A stretch of DNA of 64,000 nt from Reyranellaceae bacterium (GCA_022844045.1 JALHMM010000003.1:1-64000), one strand, 5' to 3'. Counted from the stretch's first letter, positions 28,179 to 37,674 are shown. Translations and numbers: made by a program. The notes: a model not told the origin generated them from the sequence alone.

Positions 28179-28841
28179 CTACGCCGTGGCGCCTCGTGGC
28201 GTCTGTCGCGGCCGACCGCGTCGGTTCACGACGGGCCAACCCGCCATCGCCACTTCAGCAACGCGCAACAGCTTGTCGCTCGACGCACCGTCGCGGGCGA
28301 GTGTCGACATGCCCTGGATCACCGCCATCACATGCGCCGCGAGAGCGTCCGCATCGGTCGTACCGGGGAGTTCGTCAGCCTCGATGTCCTTGATAATGCG
28401 ATTCCTCAATCGGACTTCGATACTTTGTCGAATGGCACCGAGTTCGCGCTGGACGTCGGCCGCCGCCTCCGAGCAGCTGATTGCCGCGCTGGCCAGAAGG
28501 CAACCAGCCGGCGTATCGGCGCCCGTGAAGCCCGCCGCGGAGGCTTTCAGCAGGTTCGACGCCGCGTCTCGTGCGGAACTCGCTTCGGCAATGATGGTTT
28601 CGGGCGTGACCGATCCAGAAAGATATCGGCCGACCGCTTCGAGGAAGAGCCGCTTCTTGTTGCCGAACGCCGTGTAGATGCTCGGTGGCGTCACGCCCAT
28701 CGCCGCGGTGAGGTCGCCAAGCGATGTCCCCTCATACCCGTGCCGCCAGAACAGCAGCATCGCCTGATGCAGCGCGAAGTCGCGGTCGAACGACAGCGGT
28801 CGCCCCGTCTTGCGTCGGGATGGTGACGTTTCCTGTTTCAT
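28179..28841 (-). CDS. TetR-family transcriptional regulator
   Basis: A 220-residue TetR repressor. N-terminal helix-turn-helix: FWRHGYEGTSLGDLTAAMGV then TPPSIYTAFGNKKRLF, about residues 30-70. The C-terminal ligand-binding domain has TPAGCLLASAAI, seen in AcrR/TetR relatives controlling reductases. I use ATG 28841 (MKQETSPSRRK) rather than the GTG nine bases upstream. Divergent from an aldo-keto reductase gene, with matching inverted half-sites near both starts, so it probably represses the reductase and itself until a small molecule binds. Confidence 0.9.
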   Translation of the reverse strand: MKQETSPSRRKTGRPLSFDRDFALHQAMLLFWRHGYEGTSLGDLTAAMGVTPPSIYTAFGNKKRLFLEAVGRYLSGSVTPETIIAEASSARDAASNLLKASAAGFTGADTPAGCLLASAAISCSEAAADVQRELGAIRQSIEVRLRNRIIKDIEADELPGTTDADALAAHVMAVIQGMSTLARDGASSDKLLRVAEVAMAGWPVVNRRGRPRQTPRGATA

Positions 28842-28906
28842 ATTGATCACTATAAAATTGTTGACGGCCCACCGCGACCGTGAGCTAGTGTTTCATAGTG
28901 AACAAT
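28842..28906. promoter_or_regulatory. inverted operator half-sites for the divergent TetR regulator
   Basis: ATTGATCACTAT (28842-28853) and ATAGTGAACAAT (28895-28906) are inverted copies matching at 11 of 12 positions. One lies next to the TetR gene start and the other 14 bp before the reductase ATG. They bracket the AT-rich core promoter region. Likely operators for the adjacent regulator. Confidence 0.55.
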
Positions 28907-28920
28907 AGGAAACAACCGTT

Positions 28921-30030
28921 ATGCCGCTCAACGACTATCGAACACTTGGCCGTTCAGGCCTTGTTATCAGCCCGCTGGCTCTTGGCACCATGACGTTCGG
29001 CACCGCTCGTTGGGGCCAGGGCGAGGAGGCCTCGCGCGACATCTTCCACACCTATGTCGACGCGGGCGGCAACTTCGTCGACACGGCCGATGTCTATTCC
29101 GGCGGACGCAGCGAGGAGATGGTCGGCACTTTCATCAAGGAACGCCGACTTCGGGACGAGATCGTCCTTGCGACCAAGTCGGGCTTCGCGACGGGCAAAG
29201 GCCTGCTGACCGGCGGCAATGGCAGCAAGCACATCCATGCATCGCTTGATGGATCGCTCCGCCGCCTGCGAACAGACCATGTCGACCTGTTGTGGCTGCA
29301 TGTGTGGGACTCGGTCACCCCGGCGGAAGAGCTGCTGGAGACAATGCTGGCGCTCGTTCGATCCGGCAAGATCCGTTACTGGGGCGTGTCGAACGCGCCC
29401 GCCTGGCTGGTCGCGAAGCTCGCGACTCTCGCCGCCGTGCGCGGCGTGCCGGGGCCGATCGCGCTCCAGTACTTCTACTCGCTCGCCAATCGCGACATCG
29501 AGGATGAGCACGTACCTCTTGCCGGCGAGTTCGGGTTGGGTATCCAACCGTGGAGTCCACTGGCTTATGGCCTGCTGACTGGAAAATACGATCGAGCGGC
29601 CGTCGAAGCGTCCGCGCCGAGAGCTGCCGGCCTGCCCCGGGATTCCGCCGCCGATGGCGGGATCCGATCCGATGACGACAAGCGGCTGGACGGCGCCAAT
29701 CCGTTTGGCGACAGCCTGTTTACCGAACGGAACTGGGCGATCGTGGATACGCTGCGTCGGGTCGCCGGCGAGGCCGGCGAGACGCCCGCACGGATCGCGC
29801 TCGCCTGGGTGGCCGGCCGCCCGGGAGTCTGTTCAACGCTGATGGGCGTGAGCCGCGCACAGCAAGTGGCTGACAATATCGCCGCCGTCGATCTTGCTTT
29901 GTCCGCCGAGCACCGGGCGGCGCTCGATGAGATAAGCCAGGGCGAGCGGCGCATGCTCTACAGCCTGTTCACGCCAGCTCTTCGGCGGAACGCCGTCTTT
30001 GGCGGCAATGCCGTCCACGCATGGCGATAG
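28921..30030 (+). CDS. aldo/keto reductase
   Basis: A 369-residue NADPH-dependent aldo/keto reductase (TIM barrel). The catalytic tetrad is visible: Asp and Tyr in FVDTADVYSGGRSEE, Lys in LATKSGFATG, and His in LLWLHVWD. The NADP-binding end has LMGVSRAQQVADNIAAVD. Reduces aldehydes or ketones to alcohols in the cytoplasm; substrate unknown. Divergent from and probably controlled by the TetR regulator. Somewhat longer than the 320-340 typical, with the extra loop in the ADGGIRSDDDKRLDGANPF region. Confidence 0.93.
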   Translation: MPLNDYRTLGRSGLVISPLALGTMTFGTARWGQGEEASRDIFHTYVDAGGNFVDTADVYSGGRSEEMVGTFIKERRLRDEIVLATKSGFATGKGLLTGGNGSKHIHASLDGSLRRLRTDHVDLLWLHVWDSVTPAEELLETMLALVRSGKIRYWGVSNAPAWLVAKLATLAAVRGVPGPIALQYFYSLANRDIEDEHVPLAGEFGLGIQPWSPLAYGLLTGKYDRAAVEASAPRAAGLPRDSAADGGIRSDDDKRLDGANPFGDSLFTERNWAIVDTLRRVAGEAGETPARIALAWVAGRPGVCSTLMGVSRAQQVADNIAAVDLALSAEHRAALDEISQGERRMLYSLFTPALRRNAVFGGNAVHAWR

Positions 30031-30071
30031 TCTCCGCGGCGATCGAACCTGATGCGCCGGCGTTGCCCAGC

Positions 30072-31502
30072 CTAGGCACCGCGGCGGATCGCCGGCGGGT
30101 TCCACATGCCGTTCAGCGCCTCCGGGCGCGGCGCGTAGAGGCGCAGCACCAGCGAGATCTGGCCGGCGGCGGGAGACGGCAGCCAGTTCGCCTCGCGATC
30201 GGGCGCCGGGCGTTCATGCTGCACGTAGATCTCGAGCGAGCCATCGCTGCCGAATGTCAACTTGTCCCGGTCGCCGATGGCGAACCGGTTCAGCGGGTTC
30301 GCGACGTGAAACCCCTCTTCGTCGTACAGGGTCAGCGACCAGAACGCGTCGGTCGGCGGAATCTGCGCCTTCTCGAAGCGCAGCGTGTAGCGGTTCTTCG
30401 CCGTCAGGGGCTGCCCGTCCGCGTCCCGAACGGCGGCGGGATAGATCGCTTCCTCGGGCGGGTTCATGCCTAGTCCACCAAGCGCCAGGATGGCGCGCTT
30501 GAAGTAGGCGTTGCCGAAAACGCCGCCGTCCAGCGTGGTCGACCAGCCGTTCACGATCGGCGCCGTCGTCGCCATGCCGGCCCGCATCAGCGCCTGCGCC
30601 TCGGCGGGCAGTTGCCGCAGCATCGCCGCGTCGAGCCGCGACGGGTCGAACCGGCCAGGCTCGATACCGATGCGCCGCATGCGCGCCACCACGGACCAGT
30701 CGGAGTGATGCGGCTTGTGGAGGCGCATCAGCTCGGCGCCGCGCCGGAAATAGTCCTCCGCCGACATCGCGTTGACGAGGCGCGCCGGCTCCGTCCTGGT
30801 GTCGACCGCCGGATCGATCTTCTGGTCGATCGCGCGCGGCGTCTTTCCCCAATCCGACAGAAGCGTGAGCGTGAAGCCGTCCTGGATGCGGTGGACGGCC
30901 GCGTAATCGGCCGGTCCGTTCGTCTGGGTACGACCGATGACCCAGATATGCGGCGTCGGTGCGTCGATGCGCTGGACCTGCGGCGGCAACGTCCCGCTCC
31001 AGCCCGACGGCACGATGGCGAAATGCCCCACGCCGGTTCCCGTCGACCGCCGGCCGGGCACGGCGAAGACGTCGGTCCACATGTCCAGCAGGGGCATCTG
31101 GTAGTAGCGCCCGGCCGCGTCCGGCACGGACAGGATCACCGGCTCCGCGGTGATGTCGAGCCACGCCGAGGAATAGAGCGTATCGAAATTCGGCCGGACG
31201 ACGACGCGCATGTCGGCGGTGGGGAAAGCGCGGGCATGCAGGAACACATTGGATGGCGCGCCGCCAAACGCGCCGCCCCGCGGCCGGTTGATGAGCTGCA
31301 GCCGTGTCAGCTCCATGCTCAGCAGCGGATAGAGATAGTAATAGGCCTCCAGCGCGATCGACTTGGCCTCGCCGGCGCTCACGGGCGCGGGCGTGGACCC
31401 GGACGCGGCTGGCGGGGTTTGGGCTGTCGCCGGCGCGGTACCGGCCAAGACCAGAGGCACGGCCGCGGCGGCCACCAGCGTTTCACGTCTGGTCAAGGTC
31501 AT
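30072..31502 (-). CDS. exported DUF1254/DUF1214 protein
   Basis: A 476-residue exported protein. Twin-arginine-type signal: TRRETLVAAAAVPLVLAG then ATAQ, from ATG 31502. The N-terminal half carries the DUF1254 pattern (EAYYYLYPLLSMELTR, RPNFDTLYSSAWLDI, YQMPLLDMWTDVF). The C-terminal half matches DUF1214 (FWSLTLYDEEGFHVANPLNR). The pair is common in soil proteobacteria, often annotated as a cell envelope or lipoprotein of unknown function. Divergent from a second exported protein gene at 31741, with 238 bp between them. Confidence 0.88.
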   Translation of the reverse strand: MTLTRRETLVAAAAVPLVLAGTAPATAQTPPAASGSTPAPVSAGEAKSIALEAYYYLYPLLSMELTRLQLINRPRGGAFGGAPSNVFLHARAFPTADMRVVVRPNFDTLYSSAWLDITAEPVILSVPDAAGRYYQMPLLDMWTDVFAVPGRRSTGTGVGHFAIVPSGWSGTLPPQVQRIDAPTPHIWVIGRTQTNGPADYAAVHRIQDGFTLTLLSDWGKTPRAIDQKIDPAVDTRTEPARLVNAMSAEDYFRRGAELMRLHKPHHSDWSVVARMRRIGIEPGRFDPSRLDAAMLRQLPAEAQALMRAGMATTAPIVNGWSTTLDGGVFGNAYFKRAILALGGLGMNPPEEAIYPAAVRDADGQPLTAKNRYTLRFEKAQIPPTDAFWSLTLYDEEGFHVANPLNRFAIGDRDKLTFGSDGSLEIYVQHERPAPDREANWLPSPAAGQISLVLRLYAPRPEALNGMWNPPAIRRGA

Positions 31503-31740
31503 CTGCTTCACTCCCCACGCGCCGCGCCGACGTTCAAGGCCTTCCAGCATGTACGCGCCAATCGCAACGCGCCAGCCGACTGACGAGAGCCAATCTCGTC
31601 GGCACCGACATCATGTGTGCCGGACCGGCCGCTGCGCGTTGACCGGCGGCCGTCGCGTCGGCTAGGCCATCCACGATCACCGATCGATGTCCGCCCGCTC
31701 GAGGTGCGCGACCGGCTGTGTTGCTGAGAGGCCATGTCAG

Positions 31741-32259
31741 ATGCCGACACGTCGACCCCCAAACAGTTCCGCGCCGCGGCGAACCATGCTGGCGGCGGGT
31801 CTCGGCGCCCTCCTGGCCTACACGGCGACGGCGCAGCAGCCCGCCACCGCTCAGGCCTTGCTCGAGAGCGTCTATCGTCCTTACCTGCGCAAAGGCCACG
31901 ACGGGCCATCCGCCGCGCAATACCCGCAGATACTCGTGCCCGAGCTGGTTCGCGCCATCGACGAGGACTTCAAGCAAGCCGAGCGCAGGAAAGAAGTCCC
32001 GACGCTCAGTGGCGACGCCTTCCTCGATGCCGGTGGCCCCGATCTGATCACCGACCTGACCGTCACGGTGAGCGTGAACGGCGACAAAGCGACGGGCGCC
32101 GTCGGCTTCGTCATTCAGTCGCCGGCCCATGGCGTCGACCGCCGGCAGCTCACCATCGATCTCGTCCAAACACCAGGCGGGTGGCGAATCTACGATATCG
32201 CCTCGAAACGCGACTTCCCCAACGAGACCCTGCGCGGCCTCTTCAAGTTGCGCCGCTAA
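31741..32259 (+). CDS. exported protein, DUF3828-like
   Basis: A 172-residue protein. ATG 31741 puts a twin-arginine-like leader (SSAPRRTMLAAGLGALLAYT) at the N-terminus. The mature part (LLESVYRPYLRKGHDGPSAA, then FLDAGGPDLITDLTVTVSVN and GWRIYDIASK) has the look of DUF3828 or lumazine-like small periplasmic proteins that end in a YDI strand. Function unknown. An earlier in-frame start at 31687 gives a non-signal extension, and a second-frame ATG lies 7 bp upstream. Divergent from the DUF1254 gene. Confidence 0.75.
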   Translation: MPTRRPPNSSAPRRTMLAAGLGALLAYTATAQQPATAQALLESVYRPYLRKGHDGPSAAQYPQILVPELVRAIDEDFKQAERRKEVPTLSGDAFLDAGGPDLITDLTVTVSVNGDKATGAVGFVIQSPAHGVDRRQLTIDLVQTPGGWRIYDIASKRDFPNETLRGLFKLRR

Positions 32260-32376
32260 CCCGCCCGCGTGCCGTCGGCGCGCAATCTCTAGAGCATCGA
32301 GCGAGGCTTCAAGCGTCTTTGGGAGCGCCGGCGTCCCGCCGGCGCCCCCAGGAAAACGAAACAATGCAGCCAGGAC

Positions 32377-33123
32377 TCACGCCGGCAGGTGCGCCTTGAG
32401 GAATGTGCGAACGCGGTTGATCGTGCGGGCCTTGAGTTCCGGCGGATCGCGCCATGGGAAGACGGTGATCTCGGCATTGGGCGCCAGCGACGCGACGTCG
32501 ATCGACGTTTGCAGCGGATGCGAGATCGTGTCGTCCGGCAGGACCAGCATCGGTGTCGGGCAGTCGCCGATGAACGCGCGCGGCACGCTGTAGAGGAAAT
32601 CGGGCTGCGCGCGCCACAGGCTATGGAAATACTTGTCGATGGTCTCAGTCGACACGTCGGGGCGTCGCTCCCGGAAGCCCGGCAGCCAATTGTCCCGGCT
32701 GTGCCGAACCAGGACTTCAGGGTCTTCGGGCCGATGGCCGACGGTCTGGCAGTAGACGGCGGCGACGACACGCTGTGGCGCCCGCTGCAGCAGCTTGCCG
32801 GCGAAGCAGCCACCGATGCAGTAGCCCATGAAGAAGAAATCGCGGATCCCGAGATGGTCCATCAGCCCGAGCTGATCATCGGCGAACGCCTCCCACGCGT
32901 CCTCGACCGGCACGGGACCGGTCGACTCGCCGCCATTGGCGTTGCGCTGGTCCATGGTGATGCAGCGGAAGTCGTGCTTGAACTCCTCCATCGCGTTGAT
33001 CACCGCGGTCTGCCAGTTGGCGATGCGCGAGTTCAATCCGCCGCCGGGGACGACCAGCAGCGGGCAGCCCGAGCCGACCTCCTCGTAGCGGATGCGAACC
33101 TCACCTCTTTGGTAGAACGGCAT
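32377..33123 (-). CDS. alpha/beta hydrolase with Cys at the nucleophile position
   Basis: A 248-residue alpha/beta hydrolase (VVPGGGLNSRIANWQ oxyanion loop, TMDQRNANGGES). The elbow reads FMGYCIGGCFAG near residue 113, so a cysteine takes the place of the usual serine (G-x-C-x-G-G). The acid may be Asp in LVLPDDTISHPLQ; no clear terminal catalytic His motif is seen after FPWRDPPELKA. Could be a dienelactone-hydrolase-like or non-hydrolytic member. Cytoplasmic. Followed upstream by a 478-bp gene-free region holding a MITE. Confidence 0.85.
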   Translation of the reverse strand: MPFYQRGEVRIRYEEVGSGCPLLVVPGGGLNSRIANWQTAVINAMEEFKHDFRCITMDQRNANGGESTGPVPVEDAWEAFADDQLGLMDHLGIRDFFFMGYCIGGCFAGKLLQRAPQRVVAAVYCQTVGHRPEDPEVLVRHSRDNWLPGFRERRPDVSTETIDKYFHSLWRAQPDFLYSVPRAFIGDCPTPMLVLPDDTISHPLQTSIDVASLAPNAEITVFPWRDPPELKARTINRVRTFLKAHLPA

Positions 33124-33253
33124 TCAACCCTCCCGCGAACGACGCGACCCCATATCCTCGAGTACACGTGGTCTTGTCCAACAGCCAGACTTTCAGGACA
33201 ATGGTTCGCGCCCGACCGCTGGCGTCGCCAGGTCGATCAAAAGCCGTTCGAGG

Positions 33254-33462
33254 CAGGGCGATCGCACATGGCTTTCAAGCGGCTGGGGACGCGACACTCC
33301 AGTGGCGCGGCGGACGAACGACAAGACGCGCCACTGGAGTGGCGCGCCCCGACCAGGCAACGGCTTTCAATATCTTCGGGCCGCGTCGCTCCAGCGACGC
33401 ATCGTGAGCGCCGCTGGAGCGGCGCGGCCCGAAGACCGCCAACGAACCATAGGCGATAGCCT
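33254..33462. mobile_element. 209-bp MITE (family C), copy 1
   Basis: The left end CAGGGCGATCGCACATGG mirrors the right end CCATAGGCGATAGCCTG. It is flanked by CCGTTCGAGG (33244-33253) and CCGTTCGAGA (33463-33472), a 10-bp target duplication with one change. Inside are two nested palindromes around CCACTGGAGTGGCGCG and CGCTCCAGCGACGC. No coding capacity. Identical length to the copy at 61328. The rest of 33124-33600 has no gene. Confidence 0.8.
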
Positions 33463-33600
33463 GCCGTTCGAGAGGCAGATCGCCTGACATCCGGCTCTGG
33501 CCACGCCTTCGCCTTGGAGCTGCTCTGACAGAAGGCCAACCCTCGAGCTCGTCGCCTGCGCTACCATGGCCCCCGCAATAGCCGTGGGACCCCGTACGCA

Positions 33601-34797
33601 ATGAGCAAACCGACCGGCCCGCTTCAGGGCATCCGCATTCTCGACCTCACCTCGATCCTGTTCGGCCCCTTCGCCACGCAGGCGCTGGGCGATTGGGGTG
33701 CCGAGGTGATCAAGGTTGAATCGCTGACAGGCGATGGCTGGCGCTTCAGCGGCCAGTTCCGCAATCGCGGCATGAGCGGCCAGTTCATGGCGGCCAATCG
33801 CAACAAGCGCAGCCTGGCGCTGGACCTCAAGCATCCTGACGGCGCGGCGGTGCTGCGCCGCCTGATCCCGACCGTCGACGCGCTGGTCACCAACGTGCGG
33901 CCCGCCGCCATGGCGCGGCTGGGCTTCGGCTACGAGGCCTGCCGCGCGATCAATCCCCGGCTGGTCTACGCCGCCGCCACCGGCTTCGGACAGGACGGTC
34001 CGTGGGCGGCGCGGCCGGCCTTCGACGAGATCATCCAGGCGGCGTCGGGCTTCGCCTCGGCGATCGGCAGCGACGAGGAGCCGGAGTTCGTGCCCAGCCT
34101 CATCGGCGACAAGCTGTGCGGCCTGGCGCTTACGGCGGCCGTCGCGGCGGCGCTGGTGCATCGCGAGCGCTCCGGCGTCGGCCAGCTGGTCGAGGTGCCG
34201 ATGCTCGAGACCGTCGCCGCCTTCAACAGCATCGAGATGCTGGGCGGCCACGCCTTCGTGCCGCCGATCGGACCGTCGGGCTACAAGCGGGTGAAGGAAC
34301 GCCGCCCGATCCGCACCAAGGATGGCTGGATCACCATGCTGCCCTACTCGGGCGACAACTGGTGCGCGTTCTTCCAGACCGTCGGCCATCCGGAATGCAT
34401 CGAGGAGTTCTCGGTGCGCGATCCGGTCATGCGCGCGACCAACATCGATAAGATCTACGACCGCATGGCCGAGATCGCCGTGAAGCGTACGACGGCGGAG
34501 TGGGAGACGCTGCTGCTGTCGATCGACGTGCCGCATACCGCCTTCGCCAAGCTCACCGAGGTGGCCGAGCAGCCGCATCTGAAAGGCGTCGGCCTGTTCG
34601 TCGACATCGACCATCCGACAGAAGGCAAGATCCGCCAGGCGCGTCCCTACGCCCGCTTCTCCGAGACGCCCGCGAGCATTCACCGGCTGACGCCGCAACT
34701 CGGCGAACACACCCGGGAGGTGCTGGGCGAAGCCGGCTACGGCGAGGCGGAGATCACCGCGCTGATCGAGAGCAAGGCGGTCGCCGCGCCGAGTTGA
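33601..34797 (+). CDS. class III (CaiB/BaiF) CoA-transferase
   Basis: A 398-residue family III CoA-transferase paralogous to the gene at 22505-23713. Begins MSKPTGPLQGIRILDLTSIL, then WGAEVIKVESLTGDGW, NRNKRSLALDLKHPDG and RPAFDEIIQAASGF, whose Asp is expected to be catalytic. Transfers CoA between carboxylates. Substrate unknown; the hydrolase and gamma-lyase-like neighbours do not point to one pathway. The MITE lies 138 bp upstream and a family A repeat 87 bp downstream, so it is probably transcribed alone. Confidence 0.92.
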   Translation: MSKPTGPLQGIRILDLTSILFGPFATQALGDWGAEVIKVESLTGDGWRFSGQFRNRGMSGQFMAANRNKRSLALDLKHPDGAAVLRRLIPTVDALVTNVRPAAMARLGFGYEACRAINPRLVYAAATGFGQDGPWAARPAFDEIIQAASGFASAIGSDEEPEFVPSLIGDKLCGLALTAAVAAALVHRERSGVGQLVEVPMLETVAAFNSIEMLGGHAFVPPIGPSGYKRVKERRPIRTKDGWITMLPYSGDNWCAFFQTVGHPECIEEFSVRDPVMRATNIDKIYDRMAEIAVKRTTAEWETLLLSIDVPHTAFAKLTEVAEQPHLKGVGLFVDIDHPTEGKIRQARPYARFSETPASIHRLTPQLGEHTREVLGEAGYGEAEITALIESKAVAAPS

Positions 34798-34884
34798 TTC
34801 GCAAATCCCCGCCTCGCGGCCTACATCTCCTGCGTCACCACCCGTGACGCAGCAAGGCGATCGCAATACCCGGTTTGACTTGAT

Positions 34885-35012
34885 CTTCCCTTCCCCCGGA
34901 GGGGGAAGGTGCCCGAAGGGCGGAAGGGGGATGTCGAAGACGGACTCCCGTGTTCGTCTTCGACATCCCCCATCTGTCGCTGCGCGCCACCTTCCCCCTC
35001 CGGGGGAAGGGA
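34885..35012. repeat. family A palindromic repeat, copy 3
   Basis: A 128-bp element. Unlike the other copies, both inner arms read GATGTCGAAGACGGA / TCGTCTTCGACATC, so its middle is a more perfect palindrome. It is enclosed in an outer imperfect inverted repeat (CTCCTGCGTCA near 34828 and TGACGCAGGAG near 35041), giving a structure of about 220 bp between two genes. Confidence 0.85.
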
Positions 35013-35059
35013 GATCGGAAGTCCCATGCGATCGCCCTGCATGACGCAGGAGATCCGCC

Positions 35060-36346
35060 ATGGTCGCGCCCCGCCCCTCCAAGACTCGCATCGGCAATCA
35101 CGTGCTGAAGCCCGAGACGCTGATGCTGAGCTACGGCTACGACCCGGCGCTGTCGGAGGGCGCGGTGAAGCCGCCGGTGTTCCTCACCTCGACCTTCGTC
35201 TTTCGCTCGGCCGAGGAGGGTCGCGACTTCTTCGACTATGCGTCGGGGCGCAAGAAGCCACCCGAGGGCACCGGCGCCGGCCTGGTCTATTCGCGCTTCA
35301 ATCATCCCAACAGCGAGATCGTCGAGGACAGGCTGGCGGTCTACGAGGGCGCCGAATCCTGCGTGCTGTTCTCATCAGGGATGTCGGCGATCGCCACGAC
35401 CATCCTCGCTTTCGCCCGCCCCGGCGACGTGATCCTGCACTCGCAGCCGCTCTACGGCGGCACCGAAACCTTGCTGGCGAACACCATGTCGGGCTTCGGC
35501 ATCGGCGCCGTCGGTTTCGTCGACGGCGTCAGCGAGCCTGCTATTCGTGCCGCGGTTCAGGAAGCGCGCGGCAAGGGACGCATCTCGGTGATCATGACCG
35601 AGACGCCAGCCAATCCGACCAACACGCTGGTCGACATCAAGCTGCTACGGCGCATCGCCGAGGAGATCGGCGCGGCCCAGGGCTTGCGACCCATGCTGGT
35701 CTGCGACAACACCCTGCTCGGCCCGGTGTTCCAGCGCCCGCTCGACCACGGCGCCGACGTCTCGGTCTACTCGCTGACCAAGTATGTCGGCGGCCATTCC
35801 GACCTGATCGCCGGCGCCGCGTCGGGCGCGCGCGCGACCATCGGGCCGATCAAGGCGCTGCGCGGCAGCCTCGGCACCCAGCTCGATCCGCATTCCTGCT
35901 GGATGCTGGGCCGCTCGCTGGAGACGCTCGGGATCAGGATGGAGCGCGCGGAGTCCAACGCCCTGAAGGTCGCCGAATATCTGCGCGATCACCCCAAGGT
36001 CGCCAAGGTCCACTACCTGGCGTTCCTCGAGCAAGGCTCCCCGGCGCAAGCCGTTTTCGCGCGGCAATGCACGGGCGCCGGTTCGACTTTCTCCTTCGAC
36101 ATCAGGGGCGGGCAGAAAGAAGCCTTCGCCTTCCTCAACGCGCTGCAGATCTTCAAGCTGGCGGTCAGCCTCGGTGGCACCGAGTCGCTGGCGAGCCATC
36201 CCGCCGCCATGACGCATTCCGGCGTGCCCGTCGCGGTGCGCGATCGCATCGGCGTGCTCGACACCACGATCCGCCTGTCGGTCGGCATCGAGCACCCCGA
36301 CGACCTGATCGCCGATCTGACGCAGGCGTTGGCGGCGACTGCATGA
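35060..36346 (+). CDS. PLP-dependent cystathionine gamma-synthase/methionine gamma-lyase family enzyme
   Basis: A 428-residue Cys/Met-metabolism PLP enzyme. [30 protein letters not shown] (PLP phosphate loop), [13 protein letters not shown] and [15 protein letters not shown] are the family motifs. The PLP lysine is in [12 protein letters not shown] near residue 238. The C-terminal [19 protein letters not shown] binds the substrate carboxylate. Adds or removes groups at the gamma-carbon of sulphur amino acids. The inserted [13 protein letters not shown] near residue 60 is typical of the alphaproteobacterial 'cystathionine gamma-synthase family' subgroup, whose exact reaction I cannot assign. 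Confidence 0.92.
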   Translation: MVAPRPSKTRIGNHVLKPETLMLSYGYDPALSEGAVKPPVFLTSTFVFRSAEEGRDFFDYASGRKKPPEGTGAGLVYSRFNHPNSEIVEDRLAVYEGAESCVLFSSGMSAIATTILAFARPGDVILHSQPLYGGTETLLANTMSGFGIGAVGFVDGVSEPAIRAAVQEARGKGRISVIMTETPANPTNTLVDIKLLRRIAEEIGAAQGLRPMLVCDNTLLGPVFQRPLDHGADVSVYSLTKYVGGHSDLIAGAASGARATIGPIKALRGSLGTQLDPHSCWMLGRSLETLGIRMERAESNALKVAEYLRDHPKVAKVHYLAFLEQGSPAQAVFARQCTGAGSTFSFDIRGGQKEAFAFLNALQIFKLAVSLGGTESLASHPAAMTHSGVPVAVRDRIGVLDTTIRLSVGIEHPDDLIADLTQALAATA

Positions 36347-36375
36347 GCCGACGCCGCCTGGCAATCGGCGCAACT

Positions 36376-36445
36376 GTCACTCCGAGCGCAGCGAGGTATG
36401 CAGGGCCGGCCCTGGATCCCGCTCGCTGCGCTCGAGATGCCAGAT
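36376..36445. repeat. family D inverted repeat, third copy
   Basis: TCACTCCGAGCGCAGCGAGG and an inverted GCTCGCTGCGCTCGAGATG enclose GGGCCGGCCC. It lies between convergent genes and could serve as a bidirectional terminator. Confidence 0.6.
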
Positions 36446-36469
36446 AGGCTTGTTCGATCAGAACGGGGT

Positions 36470-37606
36470 CTACCGCCGCTCCGACGACCAGGGAAAGTTC
36501 ACGTAGCGGTCGCGGCTGTCGTGGCAGATGTTGCCATACATCCTTAGGTACCCGGCCCGCCGCATGGCGTCGCGCCAGACGTCGCCCGGATCGGCGAGGT
36601 CGGCCTCGTAGCGCGCGAGATTGGCTCTTGAGAGGGCGATGGGCAGGATGTCCATGGCCTGCGGAACGCTCTTGCCCTCGAGCCAGTCGGCGGCGTGCTG
36701 ACCCATGGCGTAGGCGAAGACCGGCGAGTTCAGGCTGACACTGGCCTTGTAGGGACCGCCGCGCCTGATCTCGGCCACAGCCTCCGGCTCGCCGTCGATG
36801 CCGCCCAGAAACTGCTCGTCGCGCGCCTTGCCGGCCTCGCGCAGCGCTTGCAGGGCGCCGAGCACGACCGTGTCGGCGCCCAGCACGACGTCGACATTCG
36901 GATGCGCCAGCAGGACCGTGCGCATCGCGGCGTAGCCGCCTTCCTTGTTCACCGTCCGCGGCGAGATGTCGGCGACCACGGTCACGCCCGGCATGCCCTT
37001 CAGCGCGTCGCGCATGGCGGCGAAGCGGGCCGCCAGATACTGCAGGCTGTCGTGGGTCAGCAAGACGACGTTGGCGCGTCCCTGCAGCCGGTCGCGAATA
37101 TAGGCGGCCGCGGCGTCGCCCAGCACCTTGCCGGTCTCGTACTGCGGCGCGTTGAGCAGTTGCGTCGCCGGTGGCGCCACCACGGTGCCGACAAACGCGC
37201 CCGACCAGATCACCTGCTGAAGGCTGCGTCGCAGCGACGGCGCATCGACCGGCGCGACGACCACAGCGCCCGCCCGGCCGGCCCTGATCCCCTCCACCTG
37301 CTGGATCATCAGCGCCGCGTCGTTGCGCGCGTGGGCGACCCGATACTCCAACCCGCGATCGCGCGCGGCCAAGGCCAGCCCGCGTGAGACGCCCTGCATG
37401 AACTCGCGCTCGTTGTCCTGGGCGAAGACCAGCACCTTCGTCAGGCCGGACGGCGGCGTGCAAGGCGGCGCGCTCGCATCGAACGGCGCGAAGACCATGG
37501 GCGCCGTGATACCGGGAGGACCGTCCTGAGCGACGGCCGGGCTACCACCGAAAGCCATCAGGCCCAATGAGACCGTCAGCGCTCCCCGCAGCCTGCCTCT
37601 CGCCAT
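36470..37606 (-). CDS. periplasmic sugar-type binding protein (LacI/ribose-binding fold)
   Basis: A 378-residue type I periplasmic binding protein with a signal peptide (GALTVSLGLMAFGGSPAVAQ). KVLVFAQDNEREFMQGVSRGL begins the binding fold. AGAVVVAPVDAPSLRRSLQQ, VVLLTHDSLQYLAARFAAM and DVVLGADTVVLGALQALREAG follow the ribose/xylose-binding pattern. The C-terminal ~50 residues (GNICHDSRDRYVNFPW) are an extension. There are no ABC permease or ATPase genes around it. Instead the gene follows a CHASE3 histidine kinase by 68 bp on the same strand, so it may present a ligand to that kinase (inference). Confidence 0.85.
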   Translation of the reverse strand: MARGRLRGALTVSLGLMAFGGSPAVAQDGPPGITAPMVFAPFDASAPPCTPPSGLTKVLVFAQDNEREFMQGVSRGLALAARDRGLEYRVAHARNDAALMIQQVEGIRAGRAGAVVVAPVDAPSLRRSLQQVIWSGAFVGTVVAPPATQLLNAPQYETGKVLGDAAAAYIRDRLQGRANVVLLTHDSLQYLAARFAAMRDALKGMPGVTVVADISPRTVNKEGGYAAMRTVLLAHPNVDVVLGADTVVLGALQALREAGKARDEQFLGGIDGEPEAVAEIRRGGPYKASVSLNSPVFAYAMGQHAADWLEGKSVPQAMDILPIALSRANLARYEADLADPGDVWRDAMRRAGYLRMYGNICHDSRDRYVNFPWSSERR

Positions 37607-37674
37607 GCCCGCATTCCTCGATAGTCGTTGTGTTACCGAACGAATCTATCGCACGGCCGTTCCCTGAATGCCAA

